From contig CALOGB020000129.1 in assembly GCA_942636505.2 (NCBI GenBank), positions 124,001 to 188,000 on the forward strand: 64,000 nt of DNA. The letters are read 5' to 3'. This DNA is from an uncultured bacterium (GTDB lineage: Bacteria; Pseudomonadota; Alphaproteobacteria; Sphingomonadales; Sphingomonadaceae). Position 1 is the stretch's first letter. Each line of letters begins with the position of its first letter. Below the pieces are notes generated by a model, which was not told the origin of the DNA, did no database searches, and saw only the letters and a program-made list of their open reading frames with translations. The translations under genes and the position numbers were made by a program. Of the stretch, positions 16,949-25,982 are shown piece after piece.

Positions 16949-18313
16949 ATGCGTTCGCTTCTCCACCGTATGACGTCCCGGCAGGCGCACTCCGCCAAAC
17001 CTGGACCGGGAAGAGGCGATCGGTCGGGGCTGTGGCTGGTGCTGGCGAACCTCGGCCATCTGCTCGGTGGTAAGGCGGCAGCCGGCGTCATGAGCCTCGT
17101 CTACCTCGTGCTCGTGACGCACCGGCTAGGTGCGGCCGATTATGGCGTACTGGTGCTGGTCAACGCCTATGCCGTGCTGATCGGCAGCGTCCTTGCGTTT
17201 TCCGGATTCCACGGTGTGGTGCGGTATGGTGGGCTTGCGCTGGAGGCAGGCGACCGTGCCGGGTTCGCGCGGATCGTCCGGTTCATGGCGGTGATCGAGC
17301 TCGGCTGCGGCGCCATCGCGGTGGTCGTCGCGGCGCTTCTGGTGCCGCTGATCGGACCACGGCTCGGCTGGTCGCCCGACACGATCCGGATCGCCATTCC
17401 CTATTGCCTAGCGGTGATCGCGACGGTCCGCGCGACGCCGCAAGGCCTGCTGCAGATCGCCGACCGGTTCGACCTGATCGGGATACATCAAGCGGTGTCG
17501 CCGCTGATCCGCCTCGTCGGCGCGCTGGGCGTCTGGTTCGCGGGCGGTGGGTTGATCGGCTTCATCGCGGTCTGGCTGGGCGCCGCCGTCGCCGAGGGGC
17601 TCGCGATGTGGGGCTTCGGCTGGGTCGCCTGGCGCAAGCTTGCCGCCGGCGAACCATTGCGCGGACCATGGCGCGGCGCGGCGCGCGATACCGAGGGGCT
17701 CAAGCGTTTCATCCTCATCACTAACTTCGACATCACCGTGCGCGAACTCGCACCGAATCTCGCACCGTTGACGGTGGGATGGCTGCTCGGGCCGGCGGCG
17801 GCAGGACTGCTCGCACTGACCCAGCGCGCGACGTCATTGCTCGCCCAGCCGACGGTGCTGCTGAGCCAGGCAAGCTACGCCGTGCTCGCCGCCCAGGTCG
17901 CGCGCAGCGATCTGAAGGCGTTGCGGCACACGGTCTGGCGCAGTGCGGGGCTGGCTCTCGCAGTGGCGCTGCCGATCGTTCTGGTTCTCACTTTTGCGGG
18001 CAACCGCCTGCTGGTGACGCTGGGCGGCGCGAGCTTCGCGGGCGGCACGGTCCTCTTGATCCTCATTGCCGGAGCGCGGGCTGCGGGGCTTGCGAGCGCA
18101 CCACTGGCGTCGGGTCTGACCGCGCTCGGGCTGCCGGGCCGCTCGATGACCATCGGCCTCGTCACCAGTCTCGCGCTCTATCCGCTGCTACCCGCGATGC
18201 TGTGGGCGTTCGGGACCGACGGGGCAGGGTGGCACGCGCTGCTCCAGAACGGCGTCGCGATCGTCGCGCTGGCGGTCCTGTTCCGCGGCGATGCGAAGGT
18301 CGACCCGGCGTGA
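16949..18313 (+). CDS. Polysaccharide flippase (Wzx/MATE-type oligosaccharide transporter)
   Basis: A 454-residue inner-membrane protein with about twelve to fourteen hydrophobic helices, of the lipopolysaccharide-biosynthesis/MATE-like flippase class. The first helix region (GLWLVLANLGHLLGGKAAAG) is typical. It should move lipid-linked oligosaccharide across the inner membrane. ATG 16949 is used; ATG 16970 is a possible alternative. Its stop overlaps the GTG start of the second fecI gene by four bases, so glycan export and the signalling cassette share a transcript. It is divergent from the glycerophosphotransferase-like gene (111 bases between starts). Confidence 0.88.
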   Translation: MRSLLHRMTSRQAHSAKPGPGRGDRSGLWLVLANLGHLLGGKAAAGVMSLVYLVLVTHRLGAADYGVLVLVNAYAVLIGSVLAFSGFHGVVRYGGLALEAGDRAGFARIVRFMAVIELGCGAIAVVVAALLVPLIGPRLGWSPDTIRIAIPYCLAVIATVRATPQGLLQIADRFDLIGIHQAVSPLIRLVGALGVWFAGGGLIGFIAVWLGAAVAEGLAMWGFGWVAWRKLAAGEPLRGPWRGAARDTEGLKRFILITNFDITVRELAPNLAPLTVGWLLGPAAAGLLALTQRATSLLAQPTVLLSQASYAVLAAQVARSDLKALRHTVWRSAGLALAVALPIVLVLTFAGNRLLVTLGGASFAGGTVLLILIAGARAAGLASAPLASGLTALGLPGRSMTIGLVTSLALYPLLPAMLWAFGTDGAGWHALLQNGVAIVALAVLFRGDAKVDPA

Positions 18314-18867
18314 CCCTGGGCGGGCTCCGTGCCGTATTCCTCGCAGAACGCGCGATGCTGCTGCGACTGCTCGTCGCGCGGCTGGGCAGCGTCGAGGAGG
18401 CGGAGGATGCGCTCCAGGATCTGTGGCTAAAGCTGGAGACGGTGACCGGCGGTCCGATCGCCGAACCGCTCGGCTATATCTGCCGGATGGCGAACAACAT
18501 CGCGGTCGACCGCCGCCGTCGCGCGGCGCGGCGGGCGGACCGCGACACCGACTGGCTCGAGACTCAGGCGACCGCCGACGAGCATCCCGATGCCGAACGC
18601 GCGTTGATTGCCCGCGAACGGCTCGGTCGGGTCGAGGCGACGCTCACCGGCCTGCCCGATCGCGTCGCGACCGCGTTCCGCCTCTACCGGTTCGAGGACC
18701 TTCCGCAGAAGGCGATCGCCGAGCAGATGGGGATCACCGTCAGTGGCGTCGAGAAGCTGCTGCACCGCGCGTATCTGCGAATTCACTTGCAACGGAGCAA
18801 CTCCGGTGCGGATATCCCGCAGGCAGGACGTCTCACCCATGAGGAGGACCAACGGGATGGTCGATGA
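18310..18867 (+). CDS. FecI-type ECF sigma factor (set 2)
   Basis: A 185-residue ECF sigma factor of the FecI group. Region 2 shows VEEAEDALQDLWLKLE and GYICRMANNIAVDRRRR. Region 4 shows EDLPQKAIAEQMGITVSGVE followed by KLLHRAYLRIHL. GTG 18310 overlaps the flippase stop (GTGA), and the 3' end overlaps fecR by 11 bases. Translation of flippase, sigma factor, regulator and receptor is therefore a continuous chain. It is clearly homologous to the sigma factor at 2943. Confidence 0.9.
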   Translation: MTLGGLRAVFLAERAMLLRLLVARLGSVEEAEDALQDLWLKLETVTGGPIAEPLGYICRMANNIAVDRRRRAARRADRDTDWLETQATADEHPDAERALIARERLGRVEATLTGLPDRVATAFRLYRFEDLPQKAIAEQMGITVSGVEKLLHRAYLRIHLQRSNSGADIPQAGRLTHEEDQRDGR

Positions 18868-19852
18868 GTGGGGCAAGGACGGCGATTACCGCCCGGGTTA
18901 CGGCGAACACGCCGCAGCCGAGGCGGTCGCGTGGCACCTCCGCTTGCCGACTGCCGATGGTGGCGCATGGACGGCATTCGCCGACTGGATTGAGGCTGAC
19001 CCGCAAAACGGACGAGCCTATGACGCGCTGGCGGTCGCGGACGCGGAACTGACCGACGCGCTGAGCCCGCCAGACTGGTCGCAAGCCATACCGCCGGTTG
19101 CCGCCAACGACGACCGACCGACGCCGCGACGGCGCTGGATGCTGGGAACCGTTGGCGGACTGGCGGCGGCGGGGATCGTCGGCGTCATGCTACCGCTCGA
19201 AAACCCGTCAAAGACGGCTGCGCGGATCATCGAGACACCGGCCGGGGTTCGTCGCAGCGTGACGCTGGCCGACGGCAGCCGTATCGACCTGAACGGCGGC
19301 ACTAGGCTCGCGGTCGACGACGGCAATGCGCGGCTGGTCACGCTGGAACGCGGCGAAGCGATCTTCCGGGTCACGCACGACGTCGCGCATCCGTTTGTCG
19401 TCCAATCGGGCACGATGCGGTTGCAGGACGTCGGCACCGTCTTCAACGTCGCCCGCGTCGGCGCGCATCTTGGTGTCCAGGTTGCCGAGGGTGCGGTGAT
19501 GTTCCAGCCCGAACAGGAGCGCATCATGCTGACCGCCGGTGCGGCGCTGTCGCATGTCGATGGCGGCGCGCCACGGATGTCGGGTATCGCGATCGACGAC
19601 GTCGGCAGCTGGCGTAAAGGCCGGCTCGTGTTCCAGCAGACGCCGGTTCGCCTCGTCGCCGCGGCGCTGGAACGCAGCACCGGGACGGTCGTGCGCGTCG
19701 CTCCCGGGCTGGCGGAAACGCGGTTCACCGGATCGATCGGCGTGACGGGCGGTGCCGACAGCCTGATCCCGCGCGCCGCAGCGCTGATCGGCGCTCGAGC
19801 GGAGCATGTTAACGGCCGCTGGCGTCTGGTCGGGGGCCATGCCGGTCCGTAA
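18857..19852 (+). CDS. FecR-type anti-sigma/sigma regulator (set 2)
   Basis: A 331-residue single-pass inner-membrane regulator. The N-terminal DUF4880-like domain holds VAWHLRLPTADGGAWTAFAD. A membrane helix lies near residues 98-114 (GTVGGLAAAGIVGVMLPL). The FecR domain has RSVTLADGSRIDLNGGTRLA, and a C-terminal DUF4974-like part follows. ATG 18857 is chosen because GAGGAGG lies ten bases upstream; ATG 18839 precedes that site. It overlaps fecI by 11 bases and the receptor gene by 14. It should pass the receptor signal to the cognate sigma factor. Confidence 0.9.
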   Translation: MVDEWGKDGDYRPGYGEHAAAEAVAWHLRLPTADGGAWTAFADWIEADPQNGRAYDALAVADAELTDALSPPDWSQAIPPVAANDDRPTPRRRWMLGTVGGLAAAGIVGVMLPLENPSKTAARIIETPAGVRRSVTLADGSRIDLNGGTRLAVDDGNARLVTLERGEAIFRVTHDVAHPFVVQSGTMRLQDVGTVFNVARVGAHLGVQVAEGAVMFQPEQERIMLTAGAALSHVDGGAPRMSGIAIDDVGSWRKGRLVFQQTPVRLVAAALERSTGTVVRVAPGLAETRFTGSIGVTGGADSLIPRAAALIGARAEHVNGRWRLVGGHAGP

Positions 19853-22232
19853 TTTCAACCTGGCCGTATCGCTCCTCGCCGCCACCCTGATCACACCGTC
19901 GCTGTCTACGCCCGCTCGCGCAGCGGAGCGGCGGGCGATCGCGGTTGCGCCGGGGCCGCTCGATCGCGCGATCGCGGTGCTTGCACAGCAGGCGGGTGTC
20001 GACATCGGCAGTGCGGAGCCCGGATTGACGCGGGTCATGACGCGGGGCGTAAAAGGTCGATTGACCGCTGCCGCAGCGCTCGACCAGATGCTCGCAGGCA
20101 CCCCGTACACCGCGCAACGACTTGGCGGAGGCAGCTTTAGGATCGTTCGTGGCGCTGTCGTCCGGCAGCCAGTCGCTCGCGAACGCCAACCGAAACCGAG
20201 ACTCCCCCTGACGCCGCCGCCGGTCGAAGTGTCGCCCGAAATCATCGTCACCGCGACCAAGCGCGCGACGTCGCGACTACGCTTCCCCGGCGCGCTCACG
20301 ATCCTGCGGCCGGCAAGCGGGGTAAGCATCCGCAACGATGCCGCAAACGGCATGGACGAGGCGATCGCCGCGACGCCGATCCTGCAGAGCACGGCGCTGG
20401 GTGCCGGTCGCAATAAGCTGTTCATCCGCGGGGTCGCGGACAGCAGCTTCACTGGCCCCACGCAATCGACCGCCAACGTCTATTTCGGCGAGGTGCCGGT
20501 CGCCTACAACGGTCCCGAACCCGGCCTCAACCTGTACGACGTCGACCAGGTCGAGGTCCTCGAGGGCCCGCAGGGCACGCTGTACGGCGCAGGCGCGATC
20601 GGGGGAATCGTCCGGCTAGTGCCGCACGCGGTGGATATGTCGGGGGTGTCGGCCAATGTGTCGGGCGGCGTCAGCGCGACCAAGTCGGGCGATCCGGGCG
20701 GCGATATCGCCGGGATGGTCAACATACCGATAGAGACGGGCGTCGCTGGCGTACGCGCGGTCGGCTACCGGGTCGTCGAAGGCGGCTATATCGACGATAT
20801 CCGCCGCAACCTTCGCAACGTCAACCGAGTGGCGACCACAGGCGGACGCCTCGACGTCCGTGTCGTTCTGGCGGGCGGGTGGACGATCGACGCAGGCGTT
20901 GTGATCCAAAACGTGACCGCCCCCGACCTGCAATATGCCGAGCGCGGAATGGGATCGCTCTCTCGCGCGTCCCTGCTGGCGCAGCCGTTCAGCCAGCAAT
21001 ATTTCCTTGGGCGTGTCGTGGTCGACAGGCGTTGGGAAGACGGGCTGCACCTCGTCTCGGCGACCGGGTTCGTCCACCGCGATGCGGAGAGCAGGTTCGA
21101 CGCCACGCGGCCGATCCGTCCGAACGCGCCGATCGCCTATGACACCGACGAACGCAGCCGCTTGTTCTCGCACGAGACACGACTCTCCCGTGCAAAACCG
21201 AACGGCGCCGGTTGGCTGGTCGGCGTCGCGCTCATTCACGCGCGCGACGCCTATGCGCGCAAATACGGCGCGCCCGACAAGCTGCGCGACATCGTCGGCG
21301 TCACCAATCGCACACTCGACGCAGCTGTGTTCGGCGAGGCGGGGATCGCGATCAGCCCGGCGTTGACGATCACCGCGGGTGCACGACTGACGCATCAGCG
21401 CACCGACGGCGACCCGATCGCCAAGCTCAAGACGACGACATACATCCGCGGACGAAGTTCGACCCGACTCGATCCGACGCTCGGCGTATCCTGGCTGTTG
21501 ACCCCGACGCTGGCGGCGTATGCGCGCTATCAATCGGGTTTTCGAACCGGCGGGATCACCGTAGCGCCGGGCGTCGGCCGCGTTACCGATCTCGTTCGCG
21601 ATACAATCCACGTCGGGGAGATTGGCCTGCGCAAGGAGCGCCATGGACCGCTCGGGCTTTCCGCATCGATCGGTGCATCGCTGACCGACTGGCGGCACAT
21701 CCAGGCGGATCTGGTCGACAAATCCGGTTTTCCGTTCACCACCAATCTCGGCAACAGCCATATCTATGGGCTAGAGGCGAGCGCGAGTTGGGTTCCGCTG
21801 ACCGGTTTGAAGATCGACATGGCGATGTTCCTCAACGAAACCCACGTCGCCGATGCAGACCCCGCACTACGCCGGCAGGTCGGCGCGCGACTGCCCAACA
21901 CGCCGCCGTTCGCGGTGTCGGGGAGTGTCGGCTATGAATGGTCGCTCAGCGCCGATACGCACGCCAGCATCGACGCGGGATGGCGCTATGTCGGGCGATC
22001 GACCGTCGGCACGCAGGCGCCACTCGACGTGTCGCAGGGCGAATATGGCAGCGCGCATCTCGGCGGTACATGGACCAGGAACAATGTCCGGTTGACCGCT
22101 ACGGTGGACAACCTTTTCGACGTGAAAGGCGACCGCTTTGCGGGCGGCAACCCGTTCGCGCTAGCGGCGCGTAACGAATACACGCCACTGCGCCCGCGCA
22201 CGTTCCGGCTGGGCGGCGCGATCGGCTGGTGA
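19839..22232 (+). CDS. TonB-dependent receptor with STN signalling domain (set 2)
   Basis: A 797-residue outer-membrane receptor starting MPVRNFNLAVSLLAATLITP, with a signal peptide cut after TPARA. An STN domain follows (AIAVAPGPLDRAIAVLAQQA), then a TonB box (EIIVTATKR), the plug (NKLFIRGVADSSFTGPTQS, GPQGTLYGAGAIGGIVR) and a beta-barrel. It overlaps fecR by 14 bases and converges on the DUF2141 gene four bases away. The ligand is unknown. Its place after a flippase and glycosyltransferases suggests a glycan or glycoconjugate signal rather than a siderophore, but that is inference. Confidence 0.92.
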   Translation: MPVRNFNLAVSLLAATLITPSLSTPARAAERRAIAVAPGPLDRAIAVLAQQAGVDIGSAEPGLTRVMTRGVKGRLTAAAALDQMLAGTPYTAQRLGGGSFRIVRGAVVRQPVARERQPKPRLPLTPPPVEVSPEIIVTATKRATSRLRFPGALTILRPASGVSIRNDAANGMDEAIAATPILQSTALGAGRNKLFIRGVADSSFTGPTQSTANVYFGEVPVAYNGPEPGLNLYDVDQVEVLEGPQGTLYGAGAIGGIVRLVPHAVDMSGVSANVSGGVSATKSGDPGGDIAGMVNIPIETGVAGVRAVGYRVVEGGYIDDIRRNLRNVNRVATTGGRLDVRVVLAGGWTIDAGVVIQNVTAPDLQYAERGMGSLSRASLLAQPFSQQYFLGRVVVDRRWEDGLHLVSATGFVHRDAESRFDATRPIRPNAPIAYDTDERSRLFSHETRLSRAKPNGAGWLVGVALIHARDAYARKYGAPDKLRDIVGVTNRTLDAAVFGEAGIAISPALTITAGARLTHQRTDGDPIAKLKTTTYIRGRSSTRLDPTLGVSWLLTPTLAAYARYQSGFRTGGITVAPGVGRVTDLVRDTIHVGEIGLRKERHGPLGLSASIGASLTDWRHIQADLVDKSGFPFTTNLGNSHIYGLEASASWVPLTGLKIDMAMFLNETHVADADPALRRQVGARLPNTPPFAVSGSVGYEWSLSADTHASIDAGWRYVGRSTVGTQAPLDVSQGEYGSAHLGGTWTRNNVRLTATVDNLFDVKGDRFAGGNPFALAARNEYTPLRPRTFRLGGAIGW

Positions 22233-22236
22233 TCAA

Positions 22237-22734
22237 TCAGCGGATCGGCTGCAGCGATCCGCCTTGCAGGTATGTGAGGGTGACCGGCACGACCGTCGTA
22301 CCCGATCCGACACGGACCTGGACGATCTTCGGATCGGGTTTGCGCGAGAACAGCATGTCGAACAGCGTGACATGCGGATTGCCCGATGCCCCACCGCCGT
22401 CGCTGCGGTCGGTCTTGTCGTTGGCGTTGATGTCGTGGCGCACATCGACCGCATACACGCCCGGCCGATTGACCGGCATGCAGATCGCGACCCGGCCTTC
22501 GCGCGGCGTCGGAACTTCGGTGCGCAACAGAGTCTTTTTCTTGTCGAAATACGTCGAGGGCGATCCCCCGAACGTGCGGACACGAACGGTTCCGGTCCTC
22601 GCCTTGAACCCTTCGACGATCACCAGCATCGCCGGATGGGTGCTACCCGTTGTGCATTTCGCCGCGTCGGGACCGATCGGTTTCAAGGCGGCATTGGGCG
22701 TCATCGACAACGCCGCGAGATACAGGGCAATCAT
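22237..22734 (-). CDS. DUF2141 domain protein, secreted
   Basis: A 165-residue protein with a short N-terminal hydrophobic segment (MIALYLAALSMTPNAAL) that looks like a signal peptide. The DUF2141 core contains GTVRVRTFGGSPSTYF, VPTPREGRVAICMPVNRPGVY and DVRHDINANDKTD. The function of the family is unknown. It is alone on this strand and converges on the receptor gene. The 232 bases upstream, to the next gene at 22967, hold no frame I can support and presumably carry divergent promoters. Confidence 0.85.
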   Translation of the reverse strand: MIALYLAALSMTPNAALKPIGPDAAKCTTGSTHPAMLVIVEGFKARTGTVRVRTFGGSPSTYFDKKKTLLRTEVPTPREGRVAICMPVNRPGVYAVDVRHDINANDKTDRSDGGGASGNPHVTLFDMLFSRKPDPKIVQVRVGSGTTVVPVTLTYLQGGSLQPIR

Positions 22735-22966
22735 GGTTCGTGGCTTTCGGTTCGTTCGGATCGGAATGCAACGCCGGCGCGTCGTACCCGTATCGGTGAA
22801 TGTGCCGCTCGTTACAGGACTACCGCATCTTCAATATCTTATGGCGGACAGTTCGTATCGTTGGCGAGATCCTCGCACATGCAGAACATGACGAATTTCT
22901 CACGGAACACGGTGGCGGCTTGAACGGTATTTCAGGTCTTCCTGTAGTGGTTTCAAGGATACCGCC

Positions 22967-23188
22967 ATGCGCTTCATCACCCTTCTCGCTCTTCCGCTCG
23001 TCGCGATGACGGCGTCGCCCGTGTTGGCGAAGGGCTGCATCCGTGGCGCTGCTGCCGGCGGCGTCGGTGGGCATTTTGTTGGTAAGGGCCATGCCGTTGC
23101 TGGTGCCGCTATCGGGTGCGTCGTTGCGCATCACCACTACGCCAAGCAGGCACGCGCGCAGAAAGCCGTTGCTCGCGCGCACGGCTGA
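22967..23188 (+). CDS. Small secreted glycine/alanine-rich protein
   Basis: A 73-residue protein with a clear signal peptide (MRFITLLALPLVAMTASPVLA, cut before KGCIRG). The mature part is a glycine-zipper-like stretch (GAAAGGVGGHFVGKGHAVAG) and a His/Ala/Lys-rich tail. ATG 22967 has AAGGATACCGCC upstream. No function is assignable; the glycine zipper suggests membrane association. It is followed by a strong palindromic terminator. Confidence 0.7.
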   Translation: MRFITLLALPLVAMTASPVLAKGCIRGAAAGGVGGHFVGKGHAVAGAAIGCVVAHHHYAKQARAQKAVARAHG

Positions 23189-23196
23189 TGATCAAG

Positions 23197-23224
23197 GGTC
23201 GCGGACGGTACGCCGCCCGCGACC
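23197..23224. terminator. Palindrome between convergent genes
   Basis: GGTCGCGG and CCGCGACC form an almost perfect hairpin (about eleven pairs, one mismatch, tiny loop) between the ends of the small secreted protein gene and the GH130 gene. There is no clear T-run on either side, so it may act as a bidirectional terminator or an mRNA-end stabiliser. Confidence 0.6.
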
Positions 23225-23234
23225 ATTCTCCGAT

Positions 23235-24131
23235 TCAGTGGCTATAGCGCCCGATCAACGCGCGCCGTAGCATCCTGTCCTCGAGCGAATAATATAGCGC
23301 GATCCGGTCGCCTTCCGCAACGGTGGACGCGGCGAACGCAATATCGGTAGCCTCGCGGCTCAGCGCAGGTGGAGGCACAAGCATAGGTTCCAACCCGCGC
23401 CCCGTGACCCGCGCGAGATCGGGACTGAAGCTGATCCAGCCGATCCGCCACCGTGCATCATGCGTCGCGCCGTTGTAGAACATCACCGGGTCGGCGCCCT
23501 CCGCCTGCCAGATCGGCCCGGTCGACAGATGCCAATTGTCCCAACTGTCCTCGCGTATCCCGAACGGATCGGGCAGCACTGTCCACGGTCCCTTCGCGGT
23601 GGGGCCGCCCGCCATGCCGATCCGCGACGCACCTTCGGCCGCGTATTCGTAGAACAGCCGCCAGTCGCCAGCACTGGTCTGGATCAGCGTGGCTTCCTTG
23701 ATATTGCCCTCGCCCGGCGGCGCCTTCAGCACCAGATCCTCTTTGACCAGCGCCGTCAGGTCGCGGCCGGCGGCAAGGATCATGCAGCCCTGCGAGCGGG
23801 CAGCATCGACGCCGGTGTAATAGATCAGATATTCGTGATCGTGCGTCACCAGGACGGTCGGGTCCTCGCACCCACCCATGTCCTCCGCGCCGGGGCCGGG
23901 GGTTATCGCTAAGCCCGGATCCATCGTGAACGACAGGCCGTCGCGGCTTTCGCCGCGGGCGATGATCCCGGTCGGGTCGTGCGGTCCGAGCGGATGGGGA
24001 ACGCCGCGGACCATGATCCGGTGAAGGTCGCCCTCCTTCCAGACGAACGGGCTCATCAGGTCCATGCCGTCGATCACCGAATTGGCCGAGATCGCGACGA
24101 TGTCGAGTTGCTCGACCGCGTAGGTGACCAT
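23235..24131 (-). CDS. GH130 family glycosidase/phosphorylase
   Basis: A 298-residue five-bladed propeller protein resembling GH130, the family of mannoside phosphorylases and beta-1,2-mannosidases. Blade motifs include DLMSPFVWKEGDLHRIMVRG, GGCEDPTVLVTHDHEYLIYY and EATLIQTSAGDWRLFYEY, with the acidic GCEDPT segment typical of the clan. There is no signal peptide, so it should act on cytoplasmic mannosides. ATG 24131 shares one base with the stop of the SDR gene (TGATG), which rejects the longer frame. Whether it hydrolyses or phosphorolyses cannot be told here. Confidence 0.82.
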   Translation of the reverse strand: MVTYAVEQLDIVAISANSVIDGMDLMSPFVWKEGDLHRIMVRGVPHPLGPHDPTGIIARGESRDGLSFTMDPGLAITPGPGAEDMGGCEDPTVLVTHDHEYLIYYTGVDAARSQGCMILAAGRDLTALVKEDLVLKAPPGEGNIKEATLIQTSAGDWRLFYEYAAEGASRIGMAGGPTAKGPWTVLPDPFGIREDSWDNWHLSTGPIWQAEGADPVMFYNGATHDARWRIGWISFSPDLARVTGRGLEPMLVPPPALSREATDIAFAASTVAEGDRIALYYSLEDRMLRRALIGRYSH

Positions 24132-24904
24132 CACGCGCCCTGCGCCACGGTCAGCGACAGCGCGCCGTCGATCGTCACCGTCGTGCCAGTGATATAATCG
24201 GCAGCGGGCGACAGCAGGAACGTCACCAGCGACGCCACCTCGTCGGGCCGCCCGGCGCGCTTCCACGGGATCGCGGCCTCCTTGGCGGCGAGCTCCTGCG
24301 GATTATCGAGTGCGGACTGGTTCATCGGCGTCAGGATCATGCCCGGTGCGACACCGTTGACCGCGATGCCCTTCGGCGCAAGTTCGAGCGCCAGCGTTGC
24401 CGTCAGTTGCGACAGGCCGCCCTTAGCGGAGTCATAGTCGACGCCGCCGGGTCGCGGCGCACGTTCGTGGATCGACGAGATGTTGACGATGCGGCCCTTG
24501 GCATTCTTGGCTTCGAGGGCGCGGACCATGCGGCGACAGGTGAGGAACGGGCCGTACAGGTCGGAGCGGATGACCCGGTCGAACTGCGCCAATTCCATGT
24601 CCACCAGCATGACGCCGCTCATGTTGAGGCCCGCGGAGTTGACGAGCAACGTGACCGTGCCGAACGCAGCTTCCGCCTGCGCGAACAGATGTTCGATCGC
24701 GGTTTCGTCGCCGACGTCGGCCTGGACGGCGATGGCGCGATCGGATCCGCCGATCGCCGCGCATACCGCCTGCGCCGCCGCCGCGTCCTTGAAATAGGTG
24801 ACGACAACGCGCGCACCGGCCTCGCCGAGCGCCTTGGCGCAGGCGGCACCGATGCCGGATTCACCGCCGGTGACGATAGCGATTTGATCGTTGAAGATGG
24901 TCAT
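24131..24904 (-). CDS. Short-chain dehydrogenase/reductase (glucose-1-dehydrogenase-like)
   Basis: A 257-residue classical SDR. It shows TGGESGIGAACAKALG for NAD(P) binding, NSAGLN, the catalytic NISSIHE and YDSAKGGL (Tyr-x3-Lys), and APGMILTPM. It resembles the glucose 1-dehydrogenase subgroup. It lies between the LysR gene (69 bases upstream) and the GH130 gene (one-base overlap), which suggests a sugar or sugar-derived alcohol substrate; this is inference. Confidence 0.9.
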   Translation of the reverse strand: MTIFNDQIAIVTGGESGIGAACAKALGEAGARVVVTYFKDAAAAQAVCAAIGGSDRAIAVQADVGDETAIEHLFAQAEAAFGTVTLLVNSAGLNMSGVMLVDMELAQFDRVIRSDLYGPFLTCRRMVRALEAKNAKGRIVNISSIHERAPRPGGVDYDSAKGGLSQLTATLALELAPKGIAVNGVAPGMILTPMNQSALDNPQELAAKEAAIPWKRAGRPDEVASLVTFLLSPAADYITGTTVTIDGALSLTVAQGA

Positions 24905-24973
24905 CCTTCCCCAACAGGCGATGCCACCCCGAGTTGCAGGAAATGGCGGGATGACGCGCTTTTCACCTCTTCG

Positions 24974-25882
24974 TCATGCAATCCGAAGTCCGCTGGTCAG
25001 TGCATCGAGCAGCGCATCCACCTTCGGGCTGAGTTGACGTCGCCGGGGCCAGACCAGATGCAGCGGAAGCCCCGCCGTCGCCAGTTCGGGAAGGACCTCT
25101 ACCAGGTCGCCACGCGCGAGTTCGTCCTCGATCAACCAGGTCGCGAGTTGCGCGATACCGAACCCGGCCTTGACCGCACCGACCTGGGCCTCCGCGCTGC
25201 CGAGGACGATGCGGCCATCCATCGCGCGCTCGTCGATGCCGCCGGTACCGTTGGCAAAACGCCACTTGATCGTGCTGCCGTCGCCGCGCCCGTAGAGGAT
25301 GCAGTCGAACCGTGCGAGATCGTCCGCGTATGCCGGTGTCCCACGTCGCGCGAGATAGGCGGGAGCGGCGCAGATGATGACGCGCTCGCTGCCGAGATAG
25401 CGATGACCGAGATTGTCCGCCCAGGGCTCCGACGCGCCGATCCGGATCGCGACGTCGATGCCCTCCTCGACGATGTCGATCTTCCGATCGGTGAAGGTGA
25501 TGCTCGGGCATAAATTCGGATGGCGTTCGGCGAAGGCGAGCAGCAGCGGCATTGCCTGCATCCGCCCGAACGCGATCGGCACGTCGACCTTCAGCCGCCC
25601 GACGATCTCCGACCGGTGCGCCGCCAGCACCGCTTCGGCATCGGCAAGATCTTCGAGCACGCGGACGCAGGTCTCGTAGAAGGCGGCGCCGACGTCGGTC
25701 AGCGTCAGGCGACGGGTGGTCCGTTCGAACAAGCGGCTACCCAGCCGCGCCTCCAGCCTGGCGACGCTCTTGCTGACCGCGGAGTTGGTCAGGTTCAGCC
25801 GCACGCCGGCCGCAGTGAAGCTGCCAGCGTCGGCGGTACAGACAAAGGCTTCGATGCCCTTGAGGCGTTCGGAGGGGATCAT
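24974..25882 (-). CDS. LysR family transcriptional regulator
   Basis: A 302-residue LysR regulator. The N-terminal winged helix-turn-helix shows GIEAFVCTADAGSFTAAGVR, SAVSKSVARLEARLGSRLFE and RTTRRLTLTD. A periplasmic-binding-protein-like effector domain follows (LKVDVPIAFGRM, EEGIDVAIRIG). It is divergent from the MFS transporter (100 bases between the starts) and lies upstream of the SDR and GH130 genes on its own strand. The divergent exporter is its most likely target, as is usual for the family. The effector is unknown. Confidence 0.93.
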   Translation of the reverse strand: MIPSERLKGIEAFVCTADAGSFTAAGVRLNLTNSAVSKSVARLEARLGSRLFERTTRRLTLTDVGAAFYETCVRVLEDLADAEAVLAAHRSEIVGRLKVDVPIAFGRMQAMPLLLAFAERHPNLCPSITFTDRKIDIVEEGIDVAIRIGASEPWADNLGHRYLGSERVIICAAPAYLARRGTPAYADDLARFDCILYGRGDGSTIKWRFANGTGGIDERAMDGRIVLGSAEAQVGAVKAGFGIAQLATWLIEDELARGDLVEVLPELATAGLPLHLVWPRRRQLSPKVDALLDALTSGLRIA

Positions 25883-25982
25883 GCGAGTCCATTCTGGAAC
25901 TATTGTCCCGCCATACGCGAAAACATGCCGCAGGACGTCGCTTTTCGTCGCGCGTAGAGACGGCAGCTACAGGAGTTTGCCA
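25883..25982. promoter_or_regulatory. Divergent LysR/MFS intergenic region
   Basis: This 100-base region separates the two divergent starts and must hold both promoters. An imperfect palindrome, GGAACTATTGTCCC (10 of 14 symmetric), lies near the LysR start and could be the LysR operator. An AGGAG ribosome binding site precedes the MFS start at 25983. Confidence 0.45.
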
